Source: Dipteris shenzhenensis
Taxonomy: Eukaryota > Polypodiophyta > Polypodiopsida > Gleicheniales
Length of the DNA: 64,000 nucleotides
Assembly: GCA_047967505.1 (NCBI GenBank)
Contig: CM106539.1
Strand: one strand, 5' to 3'
The notes beneath the pieces were generated by a model. That model ran no database searches, had not been told where the DNA came from, and saw only the letters and a program-made list of their open reading frames with translations. Positions 24,003 to 36,196 of this stretch are shown here, piece by piece (positions within the stretch are counted from its first letter, which is position 1; each line of letters starts with the position of its first letter). The position numbers and the translations under genes are program-made.

Positions 24003-24725
24003 ATGCAACTTAGGATGACACACATTGGTACCTTGACTCCGGGGCAAGCTTCCATATGTGCTTTGACATCAATGCCTTCTCATCATATCGATCTCTTCCA
24101 GGAGGGAAGAACATTGTCATCGGGGACAACGGGTCAATCATTGCCATGGGCACAACTTCCGTCGATATCCACTTACCTCACGGAGAATGAGGTATCGATA
24201 ATTCACAATGTCTTGCATGTTCCAAAGATTTCCAAGAATCTTATGTCTATTGGCATTCTTCATCAACGCGGTCTTGAAGTCCATTTCAAGGGAGGGCATT
24301 GCACCTTGTTGCATAATGGGGCTCCATACGCTCACGGCACACATAGTGGCAGGCTCTATCGACTCAATGCCACCATTTCCTATCCTCACGCACCTCACCA
24401 TGCTCTTGCATCCATGGCCAAGGCAAATCACGATGTCCTATGGCATCGTCGATTCGGCCACACCTGCACCAAAAAGCTTGAAGCTATGGCAACGTAGAGT
24501 CAACTACAAGAAAATCAATGAACTCTGATAGTGTGCTAGCTGCATCTTTGGAAAATATCACAAGGAAGCATTTTAACAAAATCCTGACAACTGAGCCTCC
24601 TACCCTCTTGATCTTGTTCATTTAGACATCTGCGGCCCGATTCAGATACATTCACTAGGCGGATCCAGGTACTTTGTCACCTTCATTGATGACTACTCTC
24701 GGTATATCTACATCTCTTGTAACAT
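24003..24725 (+). pseudogene. Copia protease and integrase start (relic A)
   Basis: The frame starting GATGACACACATTGGTACC gives DDTHWYLDSGAS, with the catalytic DSG of the copia aspartic protease. After a stop and frameshift near 24,190 follows NVLHVPKISKNLMSIG, the conserved copia pre-integrase motif, and later HRRFGH (integrase zinc-finger region). Another stop-rich gap leads to the integrase catalytic-core start (LVHLDICGPIQ, DDYSRYIY). The sequence breaks off at about 24,725, before the second catalytic Asp. Confidence 0.75.
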
Positions 24726-24965
24726 CTAATCATGATTTTAATGAAAAAGAAAAATATGTGGGATAGGATGGGACTGAAACAAGTACCATCTTGCCCCACA
24801 ACTTTGATTTTCGCTTCTGTTAAAACGTTGGTATATATTGATGCTTGTACTGACACTACAGTGTCGGTATATACTGATGGCTGCACTGATGCCCACACCG
24901 ACACTGGTGACCATATGTTATTGATGGTGATACTGGCCTCCTCACTAATAGTTTCTTAGAAACAT

Positions 24966-26394
24966 ATACAATGACGGAATTTTTTACACTTTTCACTTGG
25001 TTAAAAAAGAAAAATTCTTTGTATTTAGAGTTGGTATCGATGTCAAAAAGCGGCCCATGTCTTGTATTGAAACTGCTTTCATGGAAGTTTGAAATTTGTA
25101 TTTGCATCAAAAAGCAAGTTAATTTTGACCATCAAGGGAACAATACCAATGGCAAACAATAATGGAGCCAAGGGACACCCATGTCTGACTAACCTCTTCA
25201 GGGCATAGTTTACAACAGCTCCCCCATTAAGGCCTAGGATGGCAAAGGTATTTTCAAAGAGTGTGCCCACCATTTTAGCAAATTGAACACCGAAACCCAA
25301 GTGAGATAGCACTTGAAGGATGAATTCCACTGGACATGGTCCTATGCCCTATCCAAATCAATGCCCAAGAATAGAAAGCTTTGGCCAAATGTTGCCACAT
25401 AGTCAATAGTTGTAGAGACATTCGGTACTCTTGAAAATGCCTCTAGATTTGATGAAGTATGCTTGCTCTTTATCCACAACTATAGTACATATTTACCTTA
25501 TGCTCAAGGCAAGAACTTTTAGCAATGATCTTATAGGAAATTTTGAACATTGTTATTAGCCAACAGTCAAGTCCAAGCCTCACTTATCTTTTGGGAAAGA
25601 GCTTCACAAGCCTACAATTACGTCCTCTAAAAGAACACCTCTCCCAAATGCATCATTAGCCATTTCAACCAATTTTGCCTTTAGCATATCCCAAAAGTGT
25701 AGGTAGAACTATGATGTAAAACCATTTTTCCCAAGTGACTTTTCCTTACCCATACAAGAAAGGGAATTCAACAATTCCTCCACCATGATTGGCCTGGCAA
25801 GCAAATTCCTTTGAACATCTGATATCTTATTCAAGCACCCTGAAAGCAAGGAATGCATTTTCCCAATCCACTATATCATCTCTGATGCCCTTTGTCCCAA
25901 CAATACTTCTCAACTTAGATTGAACACATCCACAATGTGCCAATAGTCAACAATCAACTTACCCTATCTATTCAACACCGCGTCAATCAACTCCCTGATG
26001 TGTTTTTTTAAAATTGACTGACAAAAGTTTGAGGGGAAATCCTCCAGTGATAACCACTGTATACTTCTTTGAACTTGAGCCTCCTCGACTTTCTAGAGCT
26101 CTAGATCATGGATGGCACCTTCCATGTCAGATAACAGAGTACTTATTATGGCATCCCAAATAAGAGAAAGATCCAATTCTATCTTCAAGGTTGTATGCAT
26201 ATGAGCCAAGCAAATTTCAAAGTTTCTTCTATCAATTCTCTCCCCAATGCCTCGTTCTTTGTCTTTAATATGGATAGATTGAATGTCCTTAATTTAGTGA
26301 GAAAAAAAATCCAAAGTTCAGATACCATGAGCAAATATGGAGAGAGGAGAGGAGAAGAGTGGAGATGAGGAGAGAGGGCACAACTAGAGAGCAC
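24966..26394 (-). pseudogene. LINE ORF2 fragment 1 (non-LTR RT)
   Basis: From upstream (26,394) to downstream, the minus strand gives a linker (ALGRELIEETLKFAWLICIQ) and pre-RT motifs (ELLNSLSCMGKEKSLGKNGF, FWDML). RT blocks follow: VDKEQAYFIKSRG, a degenerate F/YxD block, and FGVQFAKMVGTLFENTFAIL, then RHGCPLAPLLFAIGIVPLM (the RQGCPLSPLLF motif of plant LINEs). Many stops and frame changes occur. A homologous copy in the opposite orientation is at 54,975-56,217. The 3' end is defined by loss of similarity near 24,966. Confidence 0.75.
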
Positions 26395-26549
26395 AACACA
26401 AATGACTAATTGTACACTAGATTTAGTTGAAAATGTAGAATATATACAAACCCCTTTAGGGTAGGGTTAGGGTTTCTTACCCTTTCCTTTATAGCACTCT
26501 ATTGAGTTAGTGTTATGCACATATTGAACCCATAATTTTTGAGCTTTAA

Positions 26550-27345
26550 GTGTAGCTATGCCCATCCATTCCTTGAATTTGGAATGTTTGGAGAATGTTT
26601 GAGATGATCCAAGGGCAAAGGGAGATATTTCTCAAGGGAAGGGGAAAAAATAAAGTCTTTATACTTGGAATTCAAAGTCAACACCTTTTGTTTGAATAAT
26701 TGATAAGAAATAGAATGAAGAATTGAGTCAAATGCTTGATTGAAATGGAACCTGAGAAGCACTAATTTAATCCCATACTTAACCAACATAGTCCAATGCA
26801 ATAGCCACATTCAAAACATTTTTGAAGATATTTGAGACTCTCCCTCTTATGAAACCTTTTTGCTCTTTGTCCACCACTGTAGAGCACACATCTCTGATTA
26901 TATTGGCCAAGTCTTTCGCTATAATCTTGTACGAGGCATTTAGCATAATAATTAGCCTCCAATATCCCCCCACTAAAATTGGATTCTCCTTCTTAAGGAA
27001 GAGTTTCATCACAACCCACATTGACATCCTGTAATAAGGCTCCCTTTCGCAAAATTCATCCACCTTGATAACATCCCAGAAGGCAGAGTAAAACTATGTT
27101 GTGAACCCATATAGTCCTACTAGGACTTCTCCTTCTTTAGGCATTCTAGCAACTCTATAAGTTCTTCCTCAGTCATCTACCTACCAAGGCATGGTCTATG
27201 TACATGGGATACTCTATCGCCATGACCTTGCAAGAACTCGTCCATCTGACCTTCACACAAGGCATCTTTAACTCTAGGATCACCCTTAATCTCAAATAGT
27301 CCTCCTCTAAAAACCTCTACCACTTGCCAAAATTCAATCTTTGCT
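26550..27345 (-). pseudogene. LINE ORF2 fragment 2
   Basis: A second LINE piece, distinct from fragment 1 because the same RT motif occurs again: VDKEQKGFIRGR at about 26,880. Upstream are GYWRLIIMLNASYKIIAKDL (27,063-26,779 frame) and pre-RT residues to about 27,330. Downstream is LLRFHFNQAFDSILHSISYQ, corresponding to the catalytic F-x-K/N-A-F-D block. The 5' side ends where the satellite starts (27,346). Confidence 0.7.
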
Positions 27346-30300
27346 GCATGGCACTAAGGCAAAAATTGTATTTAATGCTCGATCGACCATGCAAAGCATA
27401 TCCGATGGGTATAATACTTTTCCTATACCTCAACTTAGGTCGTATTAAAATGTTGTCAAAGAGGCACACCCATCCGATAAGTACTTGGTCAGATAACATA
27501 CCTAAGGGCGTGTTTTTTTGCGGATGTGCATACCACTAGGGAAAAAACGGTGTATAATGCGTGATCAACCATGCAAATCATATCCGATGGTGACAATACT
27601 TTGCACACACCTCAACCTAGTGGAAAAGGACTTGCTTGCAATCTGGAGCCCCCATCCGATAAGTACTAGTTTGAATAATACACCTAGGACCGTGTTTTTT
27701 CATGGTTGTGCATGACACCAAGGCAAAAGCGGTGTTTTATGCTTGATCGACAATGCAAAGCATATCCGATGGGCACAATACTTTGCACACACCTTCAACT
27801 AGGTAGAATCAACTTACATGCAAAGTGGCACGCCCATCCCATAAGTGCTTGATTGGAGAACATACCTAGCAGTGTGTTTTTTGACGGATGTGCATGACAC
27901 TAGAGTAAAAATAGTATTTAATACTCGATTGACCATGCAAAGGATATCTGATGGACACAATACTTTGCACACACTTTCAACTAGGTGGAATTGACTTACA
28001 TGCAAAGTGGCATTCCCATCGCATAAGTGCTTGATCGGATAACACACCTAGGAGCGTGTTTTTTTACAGATGTGCATGGCACTAAGGCAAAAATGGTATT
28101 TAATGCTCGATCGACCATGCAAAGCATATCCGATGGGCATAAAACTTTTCTCATACCTCAACCTAGGTGGTATTAAAATGTTGTCAAAGAGGCACACCCA
28201 TCCGATAAGTACTTGGTCAGATAACATACCTAAGGGCGTGTTTTTTTGCGGATGTGCATACCACTAGGAAAAAAACGGTGTATAATGCGTGATCAACCAT
28301 GCTTGAATCATATCCGATGGTGACAATACTTTGCACACACCTCAACCTAGTGGAAACGGACTTGCGTGCAAATTGGAGCCCCCATCCAATAAGTACTAGT
28401 TTGAATAATACACCTAGGACCGTGTTTTTTCATGGTTGTGCATGACACCAAGGCAAAAACGGTGTTTTATGCTTGATCGGCAATGCAAAGCATATCCGAT
28501 GGGCACAATACCTTGCACACACCTTCAACTAGGTGGAATCGACTTACATGCAAAGTGGCACGCCCATCCCATAAGTTCTTGATCGGATAACATACCTAGC
28601 AGCGTGTTTTTTGACGGATGTGCATGACACTATAGCAAAAATAGTATTTAATGCTCGATCGACCATGCAAAGCATATCCGATGGGCACAAAACTTTTCGT
28701 ATGCCTCAACCTAGGTGGTATTGAAATGTTCGCAATGAGGCACACCCATCTGATAAGTAATTGGTCAGATAATACCCCTAGTAGCGTGTTTTTTTACGGA
28801 TGTGCATGGCACTAAGGCAAAAATGGTATTTCATGCTCGATCCACCATGCAAAGCATATCCGATGGGCACGATACTTTGCACACACCTTCAACTAGGTGG
28901 AATAGACTTATATGCAAAGGGGCACGTGCATCCCATAAGTGCTTGATTGGATTACATACCTAGCAGCGTGTTTTTTGACGGATGTGCATGACACTAGAGC
29001 AAAAATAGTATTTAATGCTCGATCGACCATGCAAAGCATATCCGATGGGCACAAAACTTTTCGTACACCTTAACCTAGGTGGTATTGAAATGTTCTCAAT
29101 GAGGCACACCCATTCGATAAGTACTTGGTCAGATAACACACCTAATGGCGTGTTTTTTTGCGGATGTGCATATCATTAGGAAAAAAATGGTGTATAATGC
29201 GTGATCGACCATGCAAATCATATCCGATGGTGACAATACTTTGCACGCACCTCAATGTAGTTAAAACGGACTTGCGTGCAAAGTGGAGCCCCCATCTGAT
29301 AAGTACTTATTTGAATAACACACCTATGGCCATGTTTTTATATGGTTGTGCATGACACTAAGGCAAAAACGGTGTGTTATGCTTGATCGACAATGCAAAG
29401 CATATCCGATGAACACAATACTTTGCACACACCTTCAAATAGTTGTAATTGACTTACATGCAAAGTGGCACGCCCATCGCATAAGTGCTTGATCAGATAA
29501 CACACCTAGCAGCGTGTTTTTTTACGGATGTGCATGGCACTAAGGCAAAAATGGTATTTAATGCTCGATCGACCATGCAAAGCATATCCGGTGGGCACGA
29601 TACTTTGCACACACCTTAAAACTTGTGGAATAGACTTACATGCAAAGTGGCACGCCCATCCCATAAGTGCTTGATCGGATAACATACCTAGTAGCGTGTT
29701 TTTTGACAGATGTGCATGACACTAGAGTAAAAAAAGTATTTAATGCTCGATCGACCATGCAAATGATATCCGATGGGCACAAAACTTTTTGTACACCTTA
29801 ACCTAGGTGGTATTGAAATGTTCTCAATGAGGCACACCCATCCGATAAGTACTTGGTCAAATAACACACCTAATGGCGTGTTTTTTTGCGGATGTGCATA
29901 TCATTAGGAAAAAAATGGTGTATAATGCGTGATCGACCATGCAAATCATATCCGATGGTGACAATACGTTGCATGCACCTCAACGTAGTTGAAACAAACT
30001 TGCGTGCAAAGTGGATCCCCATCTGATAAGTACTTATTTGAATATCACACCTATGGCCGTGTTTTTATATGGTTGTGCATGACACTAAGGCAGAAACGGT
30101 GTGTTATGCTTGATCGACAATACAAAGCATATCCGATGAACACAATACTTTGCATACACCTTCAACTAGGTATAATTGACTTACATGCAAAGTGGCACGC
30201 CCATCGCATAAGTGCTTGAGCAAATAACACACCTAGCAGCGTGTTTTTTTATGGATGTGCATGGCACTAAGGCAAAAATGGTATTTAATGCTCGATCAAC

Positions 30301-31810
30301 CATGCAAAGCATATCGGATGGGCACGATACTTTGCACACATCTTCAACTAGGTGTATATGACTCACATGCAAAGTGGCATTCCCATCGCATAAGTTCTTG
30401 ATCGGATAACACACCTAGCAGCGTGTTTTTTAACGGATGTGCATGGCACTAAGGCAAAAATGGTATTTAATGCTCGATCGACCATGCAAAGCATATCCGA
30501 TGGGCATAATACTTTTCTTATACCTCAACCTAGGTGGTATTAAAATGTTGTCAAAGAGGTACACCCATCCGATAAGTACTTGGTCAGATAACATACCTAA
30601 GGGCGTGTTTTTTTGCGGATGTGCATACCACTAGGGAAAAAACGGTGTATAATGCGTGATCGACCATGCAAATCATATCCGATGGTGACAATACTTTGCA
30701 CACACCTCAACCTAGTTGAAACAGACTTGCGTGCAAACTGGAGCCCCCATCCGATAAGTACTAGTCTGAATAACACATCTAGGACTGCGTTTTTTGACGA
30801 ATGTGCATGACACTAAGACAAAAACGGTGTTTTATGCTTGATCGACAATGCAAAGCATATCCGATGGGCACAATACTTTGCACACACCTTCAACTAGGTA
30901 GAATCAACTTACATGCAAAGTGGCATGCCCATCCCATAAGTGCTTGATCATATAACATACCTAGCAGCGTGTTTTTTGACGGATGTGCATGACACTAGAG
31001 TAAAAATAGTATTTAATGCTCGATTGACCATGCAAAGGATATCCAATGGGCAAAAAACTTTTTTTACACCTGAACCTAGGTGGTATTGAAATGTTCTCAA
31101 TGAGGCACACCCATCCGATAAGTACTTGGTCAGATAACACACCTAATGGCGTGTTTTTGTGCGAATGTGCATATCATTAGGGAAAAAATGGTGTATAATG
31201 CGTGATCGACCATGCAAATCATATCCGATGGTGACAATACTTTGCACGCACCTCAACATAGTTAAAACGGACTTGCGTGCAAAGTGGAGCCCCCATCTGA
31301 TAAGTACTTATTTGAATAACACACCTATGGCCGTGTTTTTATATGGTTGTGCATGATAGTAAGGCAGAAATAGTGTGTTATGCTTGATCGACAATGCAAA
31401 GCATATTGGATGGGCACAATACTTTGCACACACCTTCAACTAGGTGGAATTGACTTACATGCAAAGTGGCATTCCCATCGCATAAGTACTTGATCGGATA
31501 ACACACCTAGCAGCGTGTTTTTTTTATGGATGTGCATGACAGGAGCAAAAATAGTATTTAATGCTCGATGGACCATGCAAAGCATATCCGATGGGCACAA
31601 CACTTTTTGTACACCTCAACTAGGTGGAATTGACTTACATGCAAAGTGGCACCCGCATCCCATTAGTGCTTGATTGGATAACGTACCTAGTAGGCTCATG
31701 TTTTTTTACGGATGTGCATGACACTAGAGCAAAAATAGTATTTAATGCTTGATTGACCATGCAAAGGATAACTTGGCATGTCCATCTGATGAGTACTTGA
31801 TCGGATAACT
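27346..31810. repeat. Tandem satellite, about 182-bp monomer, about 25 copies, higher-order pattern
   Basis: The word following GATGTGCAT recurs at about 27346, 27524, 27707, 27889, 28070, 28253, 28435, 28618, 28800, 28982, 29163, 29346, 29527, 29710, 29892, 30074, 30255, 30438, 30621, 30803, 30986, 31168, 31349, 31531 and 31708. The spacing is 181-183 bp. Four monomer types can be told apart: A GGCACTAAGGCAAAAATGG, B TACCACTAGGGAAAAAACGG, C GACACCAAGGCAAAAACGG and D GACACTAGAGCAAAAATAG. They run ABCD ABCD ADBC ADBC AABCDBCDD, so a four-monomer unit of about 728 bp is partly kept. Each monomer holds an imperfect dyad of about 110 bp between two GATC words (for example 28,475-28,584). The last monomer has an internal deletion. 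The repeated short frames inside are not genes. Confidence 0.93.
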
Positions 31811-31910
31811 TCTCCCACTAATAAATTAAGTACTAATTAAAAATTATAATAAATAAGTAGATTATTAAAAAGAGACTAATATTTATGTAATTGTTGCCAC
31901 TGCAGCTTGC

Positions 31911-34900
31911 TTGCGAAGGACTCTCACAAAGGAGATGGCTATAGATTTTGTTCCAGGGATGGATGTGATTTTATGTGGCAAAAGAGAAGTAGTTGCATTT
32001 GCTACAATCCATGATAGTGATCCCAATTCACTTTGCCACTTTCGAAGACTTGGCGAAGATAAGGTAGCAGTTACTGTATCAAAGATTCTTAGCGCACATG
32101 TTGAGCTAAAGTATAAATGTGGAGATATGGAAACACTTGGAGATGTTATGCCCTACAATACATCCAACAAATCATTTATAGCATGGGACAAAGATGAGAC
32201 TTATGCAACAGACATTATCAAGAATACAAAGTGCACCACCTTGGATTTTACTATAGGGGACATTTTACAAATGAGATCATTTGCAAATAAGATTGTAGCA
32301 GAAGGTGAAGTATTGGGATTTGAACAAGTGGAGCAATGGTCATTTGTGCAGATGAGGATTCTAAAAGTCACTGATGATGGTATGGTTGATAACATAACAT
32401 CCTTATGTGATCCCTACTATGAGGTAGGCAAGAATATGAGATGGAGCATGCAATTTTTAAACATGAGAAAGAGGCACATGGTTTTCAATGATAAAGACAA
32501 CGCATACTACAATATCAAAGGACCTAAAAAGCGTGCCCATGTGCCAGGCTCTATCACTTCAAATGTGGATGATTTCAATATACTCAATTATAGAAGTGAC
32601 ATCTTATCTGGAGTGGATGAGTTCATTGGTTCCAAGAAACAAAATGATTTTAGAAGCGAAGCCTTATCTGGGGTGGATGAATTCTTGCACAGTGAGAAGG
32701 GCAAAGGTTTCAATAGCGATGTCTTGTCAAGTGTGGATGAGTTCATGCATATTAACAAACCTGGTGTCAATCAAGGTTGTGGATTTGTGAAAGCCATGCA
32801 AGATGTCCCAATGAGTGATGTTCTCTCAGGAGTGGAAGAGTTTCAAGGTTCTCAATACTCTCGTAGAATATTGAATTCATTGAATGGTCCTAAGAGTATG
32901 TTAAAAACGAGGATGAGATCAACAGAGGATTATTCAGTATTTAACTTTCATTGTGATATGAACAAGGATGCAACGACCAATCATGGATGCTTGGTTACAA
33001 ACAAATGTGAGGAGAAGAAGTGCATAAATACAGATAACAATGTGCACGAGGAACGAAAACGGTCATACATATGCATGAAGAGAAAGAGAATCCAGGCAGA
33101 TCCACAAAAGTAACCAAAGAGGAAGAGAGTAATGAAGGAGGAGAACATGTTAAATGCATTGGGATATCTATGTTGCAAGCGAAGATGTATGCACTTCATT
33201 GATCTTGCAGACATCAGGGAATGTAGAGGACACATGTGGCAAAGAAGGGGAAGCGAAAGAAATGAATACCTTCTCACAAGTCTCTCTTGCTTTCTTCAGA
33301 ATGGCAATAAAAGGCTAAGTTCAAGACAAAAGGTAAAACCTCTCGTAAATGGAAAAAGGATTTGCAATAAGGCATATCGCAATATTACTGGATTATCCCA
33401 TGGTACATATTGGGATTTAGTCACCAAGGCAAAGGGCGGCAACAAATTTAGCATTCACGGTAATAGAGGAAGGTCCAAATCAAGAATCTCAACTGTCAGG
33501 GCAGCAGCAATTTTGCAAGACTTCATACATGAAAATGCTTTGCCTCAACCCCATATATCTACCAAACTCCCTAACGGTGACGCGATCACTGAAATGCACC
33601 TTCCAATGGGCTTGACAAAGCTCGAAGTATTTGACTCTATTGCAGAAAAGCAAAGGCAAAGAGGGGATGCCGTAGCTTCTTCTCATACTTTGTATACTCT
33701 TTGGAAGAAGAACTTTGGATATGTTAAAATCCCAAGGAGGCAAAAAATGTCAAAGTGCAATGTCTGTGATGATTTAAAGCGAGCGATTGAGAGTGCAACA
33801 TGTCCAAATCAAAGGGAATTATACAAAAAAAACCAAAAATCTCATCATGACCTTATTTGACATTCCAGACAAAAATATGCATTTTGGAAGGAGCAAGCTA
33901 TTTCGCATCCTGATGACTACATGTGCCTTATTGTAGATGGCATGGATCAGAATACAACAACATTGCCTCGTTTTGTTGCCACTCCACCTAAATTACAAGG
34001 AAAGCACTTTCTAAAGACACATCTATGTGGAGTGTTAGTGCATGGAATTAAGTTCTTTGCAGATATATGGATTGATTCCTTGCATCTACATGATAGCAAT
34101 CAAGTTGTAACATCTATTATGAAGGCAATTCGCAATGTACATGCAGAAAAAGGTTGCCTGCCACCGACTTTGAGAATACAAGCTGATAATTGCTGGCGAG
34201 AAAATAAGAATGTACTCATGTTTGCATTCTGCTCCATGCTAGTTGCTCATCGAATCTTCAATGAGGTCGAATGTGGATTTTTGTATGTTGGGCATACACA
34301 TGAGGATATCGATCAGGTTTTTAGCACAGTCTCAAGAGAGCTTAAATGCAAGGATGTGGAGACAATAGATGACTTGGTAAGAAGATGTGGCAGGCAAGTT
34401 GGTGGTCGTAAGGAAAGTACAGTATGTGAGAGGCTCGAAAGAATGTATGATTGGAAGAGCTTCATTCTACCTTTCATACAAACGGGTGGTGATGCATTGA
34501 CAGGTCATACCAATCCACACTACTTTCGTTTTTTTTTTAAAGATGAAAAACCCGTAATGCAATGGCAACAGTATTCTCATGATACAAAATGGGAACCTGA
34601 AGAACCTTACAGTCTCTTAACTTCAATTCCCAACAAGGAAAGGTATCCAACATGGGCTCCTATACAAGAATTTAATGAGAGGTCTAATTGTGAAATAGAT
34701 GGATTAAAAGCATTTATTACATACAAAGAGGAAATGCTCCGGAGATATCCTGATTCGAAGCCTACTTGGAGAGAACACACTACCACTGTAATTAACAAGA
34801 CATGAAATTTAATAAAGGACCTTGAGATAATGCGAGGCTCAAAGGATGTCAAGGAAGAATGCAATATGTTTTGGCCAAATGTTCATAACGACAGCTCCAG

Positions 34901-35397
34901 TCTTTGAAAATGATTTTGTATCATTACTCCCACGTCCATATTGTGGACCGAAGAAGAGAGAGTTTATGCCACAAGTAGATATAGAGGTCGATTGTTTTGT
35001 TGTGGTTCGGCCATCGGATGATGAATATGAGAATGTGAAGTTTTGGGTTGCAAAAGTAGTTGATGTGCAAAGAGATGACCAAGGGAGAGCTACAACATTT
35101 ACAGCGGTATGGTATGAGCCAAAGGGCAGGAAGGAGAATATGGATAACAACACATTATATACTAATTGTATAATGAAGGAGTGGGTCCCAAATGATGAAG
35201 CAGTCTCTCAAGTTTTGACGGAGACAATCATAGTGTCTTGGCATTCAAGGGCAAAGAAATCAAAGAAGCACATGGGATATGAGGTAGAAGGAAAAATAAA
35301 AATACCACAGCAAACTATTTTGCATATACACGAATTTTTAAGGATGCTCGCCATGGAGGAAGTAGAAGGAGACAGCGCAAATGAAGAATGTCCATGA
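31911..35397 (+). pseudogene. Broken DUF7869-type transposase-like gene
   Basis: Three plus-strand pieces share one frame (31911-33113, 33132-33860, 33921-34805), separated by a TAA (33,111) and a TGA (33,858). A fourth piece (34846-35397) is in another frame. The N-terminal part resembles plant transposon DUF8039-like sequence (VVAFATIHDSDPN...LGDVMPYNT) and has four spaced copies of an SDxLSGVDEF motif. Part two has a Cys-rich start, WKKNFGYVKIPRRQKMSKCN and VCDDLK, a CxxC metal site. Part three has a DDE/RNase-H-like signature: LIVDGMDQ, then LRIQADNCWRENKN, then VGHTHEDIDQVFS, diagnostic of DUF7869 proteins. The last part has a small chromatin-reader-like FWVAKVVDV...VWYEP pattern. A splice acceptor (CCACTGCAG, 31,904) precedes the first frame. 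The gene is probably dead, but few lesions separate it from an open frame, so it is fairly recent. Confidence 0.75.
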
Positions 35398-35520
35398 TTA
35401 AAGCTTTGTATTGAAGTCCATTGATTCAGAAGGATTTTATTTGGGTACTAGGCAAGGAGCCAATCCAAGACAATTATAATCAGAGTCATCACCTCGTATG
35501 TCAAATGAGAGTCAAAATAT

Positions 35521-35935
35521 GCACTGGATGTCACCCAAGGGTCAAGGCTTGCCAAGACAATAGGGAGTTAATGCAGATGGCACCTGGCAAGGGACTATCA
35601 CATTGAGCAATAAGACAATGGGGAGTCAATGCACCCAAGGGGCAAGGCTTGGCAAGATAACTTGTGGGAGTTAATGCAGATGATTTTGCACTGGATGTCA
35701 CCCAAGGGTCAAGGCTTGGCAAGACAACAGGGAGTTAATGCAGATGGCACCTGGCAAGGGACTATCGCATTGAGCAATAAGACAATGGGGAGTCAATGCA
35801 CCCAAGGGGCAAGGCTTGGCAAGACAAGCCTAGGTCAAATTATGCAGATGGCAACTGGCAAGGGACTGTCGTGACATTGAGCAATAAGACAATGGGGTGT
35901 CAAATTATGTAGATGGCACGAATTGAGGCTCTTTA
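35521..35935. repeat. About 168-bp tandem repeat, 2.5 copies
   Basis: GCACTGGATGTCACCCAAGG starts at 35,521 and 35,689. Each copy contains GGGAGTTAATGCAGATGGCA and GGCAAGGGACTATC, and a partial third copy ends near 35,935. The array lies just 3' of the DUF7869-type gene and may belong to the end of that element. Confidence 0.75.
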
Positions 35936-36196
35936 AGAGCAACAATTTAAATTGTAAACATATGTTCAATCTATATCATTTTGGATATAAAGACTCTAGC
36001 TAAGAGCAACGTCTCTCAATGTAATCATATACATAAAGCTACAATTGCTATTATCCCTCTTTGGTCTTATGGCATCATGTCTTCTTTCTATTTATTAAAA
36101 GTTTTGTTAAATTTTGTGCATATTGCCGAGTGACAATGTTATTTTCATGAAATATTTAAGTCTCCTTTCATGGATTTATAAATTTATCACGTCAAC

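Larger units (their letters stand above)
21160..24725 (+). mobile_element. Ty1/copia relic A with foreign insert
   Basis: A 5' LTR begins at 21,512 (TGTGGTAATTACC). A gag start (21,910) carries the copia motif LEGQSNYGCWKWKIQMVLEE. A protease (about 24,010) carries WYLDSGAS, and the first part of integrase (about 24,600-24,720) carries LDLVHLDICGPIQI...GGSRYFVTFIDDYSR. After that the element is cut off. Between gag and protease (about 22,190-24,000) about 1.8 kb of unrelated sequence replaces the rest of gag. The 350 bp left of the LTR (21,160-21,511) also match the flank of copia relic B (54,514-54,870). The shared region is therefore larger than the element itself. Confidence 0.8.

Noticed and set aside
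27346-31810. Series of about 65-codon open frames on both strands with similar proteins
   Set aside because: They recur with the 182-bp satellite period and are open only because monomers lack stops in that frame. There is no codon bias and no start context.
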